A stretch of 64,000 nucleotides of DNA from Psychrobacillus sp042944905 (GTDB lineage Bacteria; Bacillota; Bacilli; Bacillales_A; Planococcaceae), in assembly GCF_042944905.1 (NCBI RefSeq), contig NZ_CP168496.1, forward strand, positions 744,001 through 808,000, given 5' to 3'. Position numbers and translations under genes: made by a program. Below the pieces are notes generated by a model. The model ran no database searches. It was not told where the DNA came from and worked only from the letters and a program-made list of their open reading frames with translations. Below are positions 35,826 through 44,367 of this stretch, in pieces; position 1 is the stretch's first letter; each line of letters opens with the position of its first letter.

Positions 35826-36545
35826 ATGAAAAAAAGAAGAAGGTTAAAAATTACTTTGCTAATAGCTTTAATCATTATTATTGGGGCGGGAAGTTACATA
35901 CTATATGAACTTAAGTTTAAAACATATGATGTGGCCGATGAGGAAGTAACCGAGATTGTTGCTGACCCATATACTGTGGAGCTACCTGATGGAAGTAAAA
36001 TTACCATTGATGAAAAAGGAAATGTGGTAGAAGAAAAGTCCTCATTTTCAAAAACCCAAACGGCCGATAATTCGACAACAAATGAAACAACGAATAGTAG
36101 CGCAAATGAAGGACAGTCGTCGGCAGGGCAAACGCAAACTTCCGGTAATACGGTTACTTCTGGATCCACAACTTCAAACAATTCAACTACTAAACCAACT
36201 GTTGGTTCCATAAAAGAAAAATATGTACCGGCATTCGTAGGGTTAGAAGCGCAAGCAGATTCTAAAATAAATGCACTTGTAGGTCGTGCGAAAAGTGAAT
36301 ATATGGACAAGCAAGCAAATGGAGAAAGTATCAATGTTGGATACTTCTACAATAAATACATGGCTGCAGCAAAAGGTTTAGAAGCTAACACCGATAAAGT
36401 TTTCAATGGTGTTTTAGGTGCAGTGGAGAAAGATCTTTCGAAAAATGGATTTGATAAATCATATGCACAAAGCTTTAAAAAGGAATACGAAGCATCCAAA
36501 AAGGCTAGAAAAGATAGTATTTTAAGTAAAGCACTTGGAAAATAA
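35826..36545 (+). CDS. Membrane-anchored protein of unknown function
   Basis: 239 residues. A basic N-terminus MKKRRRLK and one membrane helix (~9-28) anchor it with the rest outside. Residues ~70-125 are Ser/Thr/Asn/Gln-rich and likely disordered (a wall-spanning linker). The C-terminal ~110 residues (EKYVPAFVGLEAQADSKINA ... KKARKDSILSKALGK) look helical. AAGGGGAATATT precedes the ATG. It has its own terminator and so is probably separate from the polysaccharide operon that follows. I do not recognise the family. Confidence 0.7.
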   Translation: MKKRRRLKITLLIALIIIIGAGSYILYELKFKTYDVADEEVTEIVADPYTVELPDGSKITIDEKGNVVEEKSSFSKTQTADNSTTNETTNSSANEGQSSAGQTQTSGNTVTSGSTTSNNSTTKPTVGSIKEKYVPAFVGLEAQADSKINALVGRAKSEYMDKQANGESINVGYFYNKYMAAAKGLEANTDKVFNGVLGAVEKDLSKNGFDKSYAQSFKKEYEASKKARKDSILSKALGK

Positions 36546-36551
36546 ACGCTC

Positions 36552-36594
36552 AAAAATCCGTAAAGAATAGTAGATGTATCTTTACGGATTTTTT
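36552..36594 (+). terminator. Rho-independent terminator
   Basis: AAAAATCCGTAAAG pairs with CTTTACGGATTTTT. Confidence 0.85.
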
Positions 36595-36611
36595 GAATTC
36601 ACTTTCTACTC

Positions 36612-36665
36612 GCGTCCCTGTGTCAGCCACAATTTGAGGAACAATTGAGTCTGACACAGGGACGC
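36612..36665. repeat. 54-bp palindromic repeat, family A copy 5
   Basis: Same orientation as the copy at 35583; it sits just upstream of the polysaccharide cluster. Confidence 0.9.
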
Positions 36666-36843
36666 TGGGGGAACCGCATAAGTCCGCTTGACTATAACTA
36701 TTTATCTATACATGAATATGTCGAATAGGCAATTTTTTTATTAAAAAATGAGAGAATTTGTAATCAAATTGGGATAATATATGTTATAATAGAATTTATT
36801 AGTAAATGAAGATAATTGAGGAGTAAAGGGGAAACTAGTACAT

Positions 36844-37572
36844 ATGGAAGAAACGATTAGTTTACAAGACTTATATAAAACATTGAGGAAGAGACTTGTA
36901 TTGATTATTAGTATGGTCTTTCTTGCAGTGATAGTTGCAGGAGTCATTAGCTACTTCTTTTTGACACCAATCTACCAAGCTTCAACACAAATTCTTGTCA
37001 ATCAACAAAAATTCGAACAACAGCCGTTTAATTCACAAGACATACAAACGAATCTTCAATTGATCAATACATATAACGTCATTATAAAAAGTCCAGCGAT
37101 CCTGTCGAAAGTAATTGAGAATCTAGATCTTGATACGACGCCAGCTGCATTAACAAACAAAATCACGGTATCCAGTGCGCAAAACTCTCAAGTAGTGAAT
37201 ATTAGCGTACAAGATCCAGAATCATATAAAGCAGTCGATATTGCAAATACAACCGCGCATGTATTCCAAGAAGAAATCCAAAAGCTAATGAAAGTAGACA
37301 ATGTAAACATTCTATCGCCAGCAGTTCAATCGGAAAATCCATCACCAGTCAAACCAGATCCAGTTCTTAATATGGCGATTGCTGCAGTAGTCGGATTAAT
37401 GCTCGGTGTAGGAATTGCATTTTTACTCGAATATTTAGATACGACGATTAAAAATGAACAAGATATTGAAGACATTCTTCAACTCCCAATACTAGGTCTT
37501 ATAAGCCCTATCCAAGAGAATAAAAATGTGGATATTGTTACGAAGATTATGCCACGACGAAAGCGAGTGTAA
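36844..37572 (+). CDS. Wzz-type polysaccharide co-polymerase (kinase modulator)
   Basis: 242 residues with the Wzz layout: cytoplasmic ISLQDLYKTLRKRL, first helix (~17-38), an extracellular ~130-residue part with YQASTQILVNQQ, the proline-rich PSPVKPDPVLN before the second helix (~175-197), and a cytosolic tail (EYLDTTIKNEQDIEDILQLP). This is the CapA/YveK/EpsA type that controls chain length and activates the tyrosine kinase encoded next. AAAGGGGAA precedes the ATG by ten bases. TATAAT at 36785 is a possible -10 box without a convincing -35. It begins the polysaccharide cluster. Confidence 0.9.
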   Translation: MEETISLQDLYKTLRKRLVLIISMVFLAVIVAGVISYFFLTPIYQASTQILVNQQKFEQQPFNSQDIQTNLQLINTYNVIIKSPAILSKVIENLDLDTTPAALTNKITVSSAQNSQVVNISVQDPESYKAVDIANTTAHVFQEEIQKLMKVDNVNILSPAVQSENPSPVKPDPVLNMAIAAVVGLMLGVGIAFLLEYLDTTIKNEQDIEDILQLPILGLISPIQENKNVDIVTKIMPRRKRV

Positions 37573-37575
37573 AGC

Positions 37576-38277
37576 ATGGCGAAAAAAACAAAAAGTTTAC
37601 AGCAAGTGGCACGTAAATTAGTGGTGATAACGGATCCAAAATCGTTTGTATCGGAACAATTTCGTACCGCTCGCACAAACATTAACTTCTCCAAACCGGA
37701 TGGAGAGTTAACGACTTTGTTATTCACATCTTCCGTACAAGCTGAAGGGAAATCCACATCATCTGCTAATTTAGCTTGCTTGTTTGCACAAGAAGGAAAA
37801 AAAGTGATCTTAATCGATGCAGATATGCGCAAACCAACCGTACACTATACGTTTCATCTTACAAACACGATAGGGCTATCCAATATTTTAACGAAGAAGA
37901 CTCCAGTGATGGAAGCATTGAAAGAAACAAATATAGAAAACCTTCAAATTATTACGAGTGGACCGATTCCACCGAATCCAGCAGAGTTGTTAAGTGCCAA
38001 GTCTATGGATGACATGATAGTAGAGTTGAAAAAACATTTTGATCTCGTTATATTTGATGCACCTCCAGTGTTATCGGTAACCGATGCACAAATTTTGGCG
38101 AATAAGAGCGAAGGCACGGTGCTCGTCATCAGTGCAGGAGCAACGGATAAAAAAAGTGTGCTAAAAGCAAAAGAACTGTTAGCTGCTTCCAAGGCGAAAA
38201 TTATTGGAACTGTACTCAATAACTTCAATCTGGAAAAAGATCATTATTATTACCAATACTATGGAACAGAGGAGTAA
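37576..38277 (+). CDS. CpsD/CapB family bacterial tyrosine kinase
   Basis: 233 residues. BY-kinase motifs: Walker A with Lys59 (QAEGKSTSSANLA), Walker A' VILIDADMRKP, Walker B LVIFDAPP, and a C-terminal tyrosine cluster HYYYQYYG for autophosphorylation. Only three bases separate it from the Wzz-type gene; the two proteins form the typical split kinase of Firmicutes. It controls polysaccharide synthesis through phosphorylation and is reset by the phosphatase encoded downstream. Confidence 0.92.
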   Translation: MAKKTKSLQQVARKLVVITDPKSFVSEQFRTARTNINFSKPDGELTTLLFTSSVQAEGKSTSSANLACLFAQEGKKVILIDADMRKPTVHYTFHLTNTIGLSNILTKKTPVMEALKETNIENLQIITSGPIPPNPAELLSAKSMDDMIVELKKHFDLVIFDAPPVLSVTDAQILANKSEGTVLVISAGATDKKSVLKAKELLAASKAKIIGTVLNNFNLEKDHYYYQYYGTEE

Positions 38278-38308
38278 AAAGCACTTAGGGTGCCTTTTAC
38301 TCTCTTTT
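38272..38308 (+). terminator. Terminator or attenuator inside the polysaccharide operon
   Basis: GAGTAAAA-AGCAC pairs with GTGCC-TTTTACTC, then TCTTTTATTTT. It overlaps the kinase stop and precedes the phosphatase by ~40 bases, so it probably lowers read-through into the rest of the cluster. Confidence 0.65.
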
Positions 38309-38345
38309 ATTTTACTTTTATTACAAGGAACGGGAGAATTAGGCG

Positions 38346-39113
38346 ATGATCGATATACATAGTCATATATTATATGGGATAGATGATGGACCTTCTACTA
38401 GAGAAGATACCATTAAAATGCTCGAAAATGCGGTGAAAGAGGGAATAACCGAGATTATTTCTACATCGCATGCGTACCATCCGCAATACCATGCAGAAGC
38501 AACCTCAGTGAAACAACAACTCATTACACTACAACAAGAAATGGACGAACAACAGATCCCTTTAAAATTACATATTGGTCATGAAGTTCGTTTAAGAGAT
38601 AATATCGTCGACTTACTGAAGGAACAAAAAATTCTTACATTAGCAGGCTCTAAATACTTGCTATTGGAACTGCCTTCTCAAGGGATACCAAAATACACGA
38701 CGCATGTGATTCATGCGTTATTATCCGAGAATATATTGCCTGTTATTGCACATCCTGAAAGAAACAGAGCCATTGCAGAAAATCCAGCTAGATTAACAAA
38801 ACTGATTAGTAACGGCGCAATCGCACAAATTACAGCTGGAAGTTTAGCTGGACATTTTGGACGAGGAGTTCAAAAATTATCGTTACAATTGGTAGATGCA
38901 AATTTAGTCCATACCTATGGGTCAGATGTTCATAATCTCAAAACGAGAGCCTATAAATTTGACGCGGGACTTCGGTATTTAGAAAAACAAAAAAGATTGG
39001 ATGCAGTCGACATTTTTCTCGAAAATAATGCAAGAATCGTTGAAAACGACGAAGTTATTATTTTAGAGCCGGAAGACCTAGGAAAACCAAAGTGGTGGAA
39101 TATTTTTGCGTAG
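38346..39113 (+). CDS. PHP-type tyrosine phosphatase (CpsB/YwqE-like)
   Basis: 255 residues. The metal-binding HxH motif is at MIDIHSHILYGIDDG, with further ligands in STSHAYHP, GHEVRLRD, VIAHPERN and YGSDVHN, the order seen in CpsB/YwqE phosphatases of the PHP superfamily. It removes phosphate from the C-terminal tyrosines of the kinase encoded upstream. ACGGGAGAATTAGGCG precedes the ATG. It is of normal length and looks complete. Confidence 0.92.
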   Translation: MIDIHSHILYGIDDGPSTREDTIKMLENAVKEGITEIISTSHAYHPQYHAEATSVKQQLITLQQEMDEQQIPLKLHIGHEVRLRDNIVDLLKEQKILTLAGSKYLLLELPSQGIPKYTTHVIHALLSENILPVIAHPERNRAIAENPARLTKLISNGAIAQITAGSLAGHFGRGVQKLSLQLVDANLVHTYGSDVHNLKTRAYKFDAGLRYLEKQKRLDAVDIFLENNARIVENDEVIILEPEDLGKPKWWNIFA

Positions 39114-39322
39114 TTTAATAGATTCTTGTTAAAAATATGCAGTGTATAATATGCCGTAAAATTCCATGGATAATAAATTACAATTCCCAAAACATTTATA
39201 ACGCATCCAAAGAACTGGTTTTATGGTATAAATGATGACTTTCTAAACAAAATACCCTAATAAATTCCCAATAGTGCTATAATATTCTATAGCAGTTTAA
39301 GCAAAAGGGATGAGGGATCTGC

Positions 39323-41167
39323 GTGTCACTTAAGAAAAGAATGTCTATGTTAGTAATAGTAGATTCTTGTATAGTGTTATTTTCCATTTATATCGGCTAT
39401 TTCTTACTATATCCAATTGATAATCCTTTTACAGACCTATTTCTAGTAACCAGTTCGCTTACTATTTTTATAGCACATCATGTTTTTGCGATGTATTTTG
39501 GATTATATCGAAAGGTTTGGGAATATGCATCTGTACGAGAGTTATGGTTGATTTTCAAAGCGGTAACAATATCCATACTTATTGTAGCAATTGTACAAGG
39601 ATTTCTTCCAGGGGAAGTATTATTTAGAGCGTTATTGATCACTTGGATGCTTCATATATTACTCATTGGAGGGTCAAGGCTATCATGGAGAGTTTTCCGT
39701 GATTCATACATATCAGGTGAACAGTTCAATGAAAAAAGAAAGCGTACACTTATAATCGGTGCGGGCTCAGCAGGTACGATGATTGCTCGTCAATTATTTA
39801 AAAATATGGAATCACCATTACAGCCAATTGCTTTTTTAGATGATGATTCGAAAAAAAAGGGATTAGAAATCTTTAATATTCGTGTATTAGGTGGAACTGA
39901 AATTATTGCTGATGCTGTGAAAGACTTGGATATCGAACATATTATTATTGCCATTCCATCTGTTGACAAACAAACAAGTACGATGCTCATGCAACAGTGT
40001 TTGGACACTGGCGTTCATACGCAAATAATGCCACTTATTGAAGATCTATTAACAGGCAAAGTATCTATCAATGAAATAAGAGACGTGAGAATTGAAGACT
40101 TACTTGGTCGTGAGGAAGTAGAACTAGATTTGGAATCCATTTCTACGAAGCTAACGAACAAAAAGATTCTAATAACTGGAGCGGGCGGCTCGATCGGATC
40201 TGAGATTTGTAGACAAGTAGCTAGATTCGACCCAAGTGAGATCGTTCTCCTTGGTCACGGCGAAAATTCTATTTATACAATAGACATGGAATTGCGCCAA
40301 AAAGTTTCACCAAATACAAAAATTATTCCAATCATTGCCGACATTCAAGATCGCAATCGTATATTCGATATTGTAGCAGAGTATAAACCGGATGTGATGT
40401 ATCACGCTGCAGCGCATAAACACGTTCCGTTAATGGAATATAATCCAATGGAAGCAGTGAAAAATAATATTTTCGGCACGAAAAATGTCGCAGAAGCAGC
40501 GGATATGTTTGGTGTGGAATACTTCGTCATGATTTCAACGGATAAAGCAGTTAACCCGCCGAATATAATGGGTGCAACGAAGCGTTTTGCTGAAATGATC
40601 GTTCAGAATCTTGCAAAAGAAAGTATGACAAAGTTTGCGGCAGTACGTTTTGGAAATGTACTAGGATCTCGCGGAAGTGTCGTGCCATTATTTAAAAAAC
40701 AAATTGCAGCAGGTGGACCAATTACGGTTACGGATCCAGAAATGACTCGCTATTTCATGACCATTCCAGAAGCATCCAGACTAGTCATTCAAGCAGGCAC
40801 GATGGCGAGTGGTGGAGAAGTGTTCGTGTTAGACATGGGAGACCCAGTGAAAATTGTCGATTTAGCTAATAATCTTATTCGACTATCCGGGTATAGTGAA
40901 GAAGAAATTGGCGTTCGATTTTCAGGAATTCGACCTGGTGAGAAGATGTATGAAGAGTTATTAGATGAGAAGGAAATCCAAAGTAAGTATGTATTTCCGA
41001 AGATTCATATTGGGAGGGCTACGCCGATTAGTTATGGCGAGTTGACTTATGTACTGGATAAGTTGCTTGATATGACGGTGGATGACATGAAAGAGTTGTT
41101 GATTGGTTTAGCGAATCGGAAGAATGTGAAACAGATGTTATCCGAACCAGTGAATGTTGTAAGTTAG
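39323..41167 (+). CDS. UDP-GlcNAc 4,6-dehydratase-type membrane enzyme (CapD/EpsC/PglF family)
   Basis: 614 residues. GTG start after GATGAGGGATC. Four membrane helices (~8-120), a first Rossmann-like CoA-binding domain (~140-260, LIIGAGSAGTMIARQ), then the SDR domain with GAGGSIG (286-292) and active-site segment MISTDKAVNPPNIMGATKR (Lys408), characteristic of this branch. PglF/EpsC enzymes convert UDP-GlcNAc to the 4-keto-6-deoxy sugar, the first step to UDP-bacillosamine-like sugars. The aminotransferase for the next step lies 1 kb downstream. The last ~200 bases switch to G-ending codons. Confidence 0.9.
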   Translation: MSLKKRMSMLVIVDSCIVLFSIYIGYFLLYPIDNPFTDLFLVTSSLTIFIAHHVFAMYFGLYRKVWEYASVRELWLIFKAVTISILIVAIVQGFLPGEVLFRALLITWMLHILLIGGSRLSWRVFRDSYISGEQFNEKRKRTLIIGAGSAGTMIARQLFKNMESPLQPIAFLDDDSKKKGLEIFNIRVLGGTEIIADAVKDLDIEHIIIAIPSVDKQTSTMLMQQCLDTGVHTQIMPLIEDLLTGKVSINEIRDVRIEDLLGREEVELDLESISTKLTNKKILITGAGGSIGSEICRQVARFDPSEIVLLGHGENSIYTIDMELRQKVSPNTKIIPIIADIQDRNRIFDIVAEYKPDVMYHAAAHKHVPLMEYNPMEAVKNNIFGTKNVAEAADMFGVEYFVMISTDKAVNPPNIMGATKRFAEMIVQNLAKESMTKFAAVRFGNVLGSRGSVVPLFKKQIAAGGPITVTDPEMTRYFMTIPEASRLVIQAGTMASGGEVFVLDMGDPVKIVDLANNLIRLSGYSEEEIGVRFSGIRPGEKMYEELLDEKEIQSKYVFPKIHIGRATPISYGELTYVLDKLLDMTVDDMKELLIGLANRKNVKQMLSEPVNVVS

Positions 41168-41188
41168 GTTTAGGAGGGAGTGTGCAGG

Positions 41189-42067
41189 ATGAAAAAAGTG
41201 CGGAAAGCGATTATACCAGCAGCGGGACTTGGAACACGTTTCCTTCCTGCGACAAAAGCGATGCCAAAGGAAATGTTGCCGATTGTGGACAGACCTACCA
41301 TTGAATATATTGTGGAGGAAGCAATCGCATCTGGCATAGAGGATATTATTATTGTGACGGGTAAAGGAAAACGTGCAATAGAAGATCATTTTGATCGGAA
41401 TTTTGAGTTGGAAGAAAATTTGATAGGAAAAGGGAAATTTGATTTACTAGAAAAAGTAAATCAATCCTCTAAGGTTGAAATTCACTATATCCGACAAAAA
41501 GAACCTAAAGGATTGGGACATGCAGTATGGTGCGCACGTAATTTTATAGGTGATGAGCCATTTGCTGTATTACTAGGGGATGATATCGTACAAGCTGAAA
41601 AGCCTTGTTTGAAACAATTGATCGAACAATATGATGAAACTGGATCATCCGTGATTGGTGTGCAAACAGTTGCGGAAGAAAATACGCATCGATATGGCAT
41701 TATTGATCCAAGTTCAAAAGACGGAAGATTATATGAAGTGAGTAATTTTGTGGAGAAACCTGTGCAAGGTACTGCGCCTTCTAATTTGGCGATTATGGGT
41801 AGGTATATTTTAACACCGGAAATCTTCGATTTCTTAGGTAAGCAGGAAACTGGGGCTGGTGGAGAGATTCAGTTGACGGATGCGATTCAGAAGTTGAATG
41901 AGATACAGAATGTGTACGCGTTTGATTTTGAGGGTAAGCGGTATGATGTTGGGGAGAAGCTGGGGTTTATACAGACTACAATTGAGATGGCTTTGCAGGA
42001 TGATGGGTTGAGGGATGATTTGTTGGAGTATTTGGATGGGTTGATGGTTGGTAGATTGGTGGTTTAG
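41189..42067 (+). CDS. galU: UTP-glucose-1-phosphate uridylyltransferase
   Basis: 292 residues from ATG 41189, 11 bases after AGGAGGGAG; the in-frame GTG at 41180 would overlap the ribosome site. Nucleotidyltransferase signature AAGLGTRFLPATKAMPKEM, then LPIVDRPTIEYIVEEA and LGDDIVQ, GGEIQLTDAI, all classical GalU. It makes UDP-glucose, the substrate of the UDP-glucose dehydrogenase at 54030. It ends in a terminator, so the upstream part of the cluster can be a separate transcript. The final ~210 bases use almost only G-ending codons. Confidence 0.93.
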   Translation: MKKVRKAIIPAAGLGTRFLPATKAMPKEMLPIVDRPTIEYIVEEAIASGIEDIIIVTGKGKRAIEDHFDRNFELEENLIGKGKFDLLEKVNQSSKVEIHYIRQKEPKGLGHAVWCARNFIGDEPFAVLLGDDIVQAEKPCLKQLIEQYDETGSSVIGVQTVAEENTHRYGIIDPSSKDGRLYEVSNFVEKPVQGTAPSNLAIMGRYILTPEIFDFLGKQETGAGGEIQLTDAIQKLNEIQNVYAFDFEGKRYDVGEKLGFIQTTIEMALQDDGLRDDLLEYLDGLMVGRLVV

Positions 42068-42091
42068 GGTTTAGAGAGATATAAAAAGGTG

Positions 42092-42122
42092 AAGCCCATA
42101 TTTTGTGGGCTTTGTGTTTTTT
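42092..42122 (+). terminator. Rho-independent terminator after galU
   Basis: AAGCCCA pairs with TGGGCTT around TATTTTG; TGTGTTTTTT follows. Confidence 0.75.
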
Positions 42123-42210
42123 AAGGTTAGGAAATAAATACATAAGTTATAAATGGTCAAATAAATCAATACATAAAAAAGCTATTTAAATAGGAAGGAA
42201 GTCTACCCAA

Positions 42211-43323
42211 ATGCACGATAAAGTATTTCTTTCATCTCCACATATGAGTGATGAAGGCTATGAAATGCAATATGTAAAAGAAGCATTTGATACAAATTGG
42301 ATTGCTCCACTTGGAGAGAATGTCAATGAGTTTGAAAAAGAGTTAGCTTCAAAAGTTGGTTCTAAAGCAGCTGCAGCACTAAGTTCTGGTACTGGGGCTA
42401 TTCATCTTGCGCTAAAAGCGGCTGGGGTTGAATCAGGAGATATCGTTTTCTGTCCTACTTTAACATTTTCAGCTACAGCTAATCCGATTATTTATCAAAA
42501 TGCCATTCCTGTTTTTATAGATAGTGATTATGAAACGTGGAATATGTGTCCGAAAGCATTAGAAGAAGCATTTTTGAAATATCCAGAAGTAAAGGCTGTT
42601 ATTGTTGTTCATTTATATGGTTTATCCGCTGATATGGATAGAATAGTAGAACTTTGTAAAAAACATCATGTAGCTTTAATAGAAGATGCTGCTGAATCTC
42701 TAGGGACATACTATAAAGGGCAACACACCGGAACATTTGGAGATTATGGGATCTTCTCTTTTAACGGTAATAAGATTATTACTACATCTGGTGGTGGGAT
42801 GCTTGTTTCTGATAATGAAGAAAGAATTGCTAAAGCAAGATTTTGGGCTACTCAAAGTAGAGATCAAGCAAGACATTATCAACATAGCGAATTAGGTTTT
42901 AATTACCGTATGAGTAATGTAGTAGCTGGAATTGGTAGAGGGCAGCTTAAAGTTTTAGATCAGCGAGTTGAAAAAAAACGTTACATATTTAAATATTATA
43001 AAAGAGAGTTAGGTTCACTTGATGGGATTGAGTTTATGCCGAGTAATGAGTGGAATGAACCGAACTATTGGTTAAGCAGCATGACTTTATATGGCAAGAT
43101 TAGACCAATTGATGTGATGGAAGCACTAGAAAAAGAAAACATTGAGTCAAGACCTGTATGGAAGCCAATGCATATGCAACCGTTCTTTGAAAAGTATGAT
43201 TTTGTTGGTACGGATGTATCGGAGAAGTTGTTTGAGAATGGGATTTGTTTGCCGAGTGATACGAAGATGACGGATGGGGATTTGGAGAGAGTTGTGGAGA
43301 TTGTTAAGGGGTTGTGGTGTTAA
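42211..43323 (+). CDS. epsN: PLP-dependent sugar aminotransferase (EpsN-like, DegT family)
   Basis: 370 residues. Starts MHDKVFLSSPHMSDEGYEMQ and then FDTNWIAPLGENVNEFE, close to Bacillus subtilis EpsN. The PLP lysine is Lys188 in FNGNKIITTSGGGM; EDAAESLG and the GTGAIHLAL loop bind the cofactor. It should transaminate the 4-keto sugar made by the PglF/EpsC-type dehydratase, giving UDP-4-amino-4,6-dideoxy-GlcNAc. In B. subtilis an acetyltransferase (EpsM) acts next; none is seen in this window. GGAAGG is the ribosome site. The 3' end shows the same G-ending codon shift as the two genes before. Confidence 0.88.
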   Translation: MHDKVFLSSPHMSDEGYEMQYVKEAFDTNWIAPLGENVNEFEKELASKVGSKAAAALSSGTGAIHLALKAAGVESGDIVFCPTLTFSATANPIIYQNAIPVFIDSDYETWNMCPKALEEAFLKYPEVKAVIVVHLYGLSADMDRIVELCKKHHVALIEDAAESLGTYYKGQHTGTFGDYGIFSFNGNKIITTSGGGMLVSDNEERIAKARFWATQSRDQARHYQHSELGFNYRMSNVVAGIGRGQLKVLDQRVEKKRYIFKYYKRELGSLDGIEFMPSNEWNEPNYWLSSMTLYGKIRPIDVMEALEKENIESRPVWKPMHMQPFFEKYDFVGTDVSEKLFENGICLPSDTKMTDGDLERVVEIVKGLWC

Positions 43324-43347
43324 TATAGAAAGGGTGAAGAGTTTAAA

Positions 43348-44367
43348 ATGAAAAAGATTAATGTCCTAATCCTAAGTGCCGGAAGAAGAGTAGAATTAGT
43401 ACAAGCATTTAAAATGGCAGGACAAAAATTAAATATTAATAGCATGGTTGTGGCGGGTGACTGTTCTGAAGCGGCACCAGCCTTATTCTTTGCAGATAGA
43501 ACTTACAAATTACCTCGTATTAATGAACCTAACTATATTTCTTCTATAATTGAAGTGTGTAACGAAGAAAACATTGCTATTGTAATTCCAACTATAGATA
43601 CAGATTTATTATTACTTGCAGAGAATAAAAAGTATATAGAAAACGAAACAAATGCAAAAGTATTAATTTCGGATATTAGTGTTATAGAAATTTGTAGAGA
43701 TAAAATAAACACTCAGAACTTTTTAGAGGCTAATGGATTTGGTATTCCTAAAATGTACTCGGATCAGGATTTAGCAAGTAGTAGTATTGAATATCCATTA
43801 TTTATTAAACCCATATCAGGGAGTTCCAGCATAAATACATTTAAAGTGAATAATAAAAAGGAATTGGATACTTATAGGGATTTAATAGAAAAGCCTATTA
43901 TTCAAGATTTTATGGAAGGTGAAGAGTTTACGGTTGATGTCTTTCTAGACTTTGAAAGTAATATAATCACAGTTGTTCCTCGCCTTAGAATGGCTACTCG
44001 GAGTGGAGAGATTTCTAAGGGAAAAATTGTAAAGGATCAAGAAGTTATAAAAGATGTAAGTCGCTTGATGAATACTCTAAAACCCCTCGGACATATTACC
44101 GTACAACTTATGAAAACAAAGGAAGGGATAAAGTATATTGAAATAAACCCCCGATTTGGAGGAGGAGCTCCAATGAGTATTCATAGTGGTGCTGATTCAT
44201 GTGAAAACCTCTTTAAATTATTGATGGGGCACAAACTAAAATATAACGAAAATTATAGGGATAATATTATGTTCTTGAGGTTTGATAGTAGTATCTGTAT
44301 AGATGAAAACATGAATATAATTGATAACTCCAACTTGGATAAAAATATGGACCTAGTTAGATGGTGA
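43348..44367 (+). CDS. ATP-grasp enzyme of the carbamoyl-phosphate-synthase-like type
   Basis: 339 residues. An N-terminal Rossmann-like preATP-grasp domain (VLILSAGRRVELVQAFK ... IPTIDTDLLLLAEN) and an ATP-grasp domain (~115-300) with FIKPISGSSSINTFKV, IIQDFMEGEEFTVDVF and the metal-site segment YIEINPRFGGGAP. Such enzymes join a carboxylate to an amine or similar nucleophile. It is coupled to the following HAD gene by a 7-base overlap, and these pairs recur in capsule and exopolysaccharide clusters. The position straight after the aminotransferase suggests acylation of the new amino group, an inference. GAAAGGGTGAAGAG precedes the ATG. Confidence 0.8.
   Translation: MKKINVLILSAGRRVELVQAFKMAGQKLNINSMVVAGDCSEAAPALFFADRTYKLPRINEPNYISSIIEVCNEENIAIVIPTIDTDLLLLAENKKYIENETNAKVLISDISVIEICRDKINTQNFLEANGFGIPKMYSDQDLASSSIEYPLFIKPISGSSSINTFKVNNKKELDTYRDLIEKPIIQDFMEGEEFTVDVFLDFESNIITVVPRLRMATRSGEISKGKIVKDQEVIKDVSRLMNTLKPLGHITVQLMKTKEGIKYIEINPRFGGGAPMSIHSGADSCENLFKLLMGHKLKYNENYRDNIMFLRFDSSICIDENMNIIDNSNLDKNMDLVRW

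Noticed and set aside
36738..36790. Full sigma-A promoter for the polysaccharide cluster
   Set aside because: TATAAT is present at 36785, but no -35 lies at 16-18 bases; not listed as a separate promoter.
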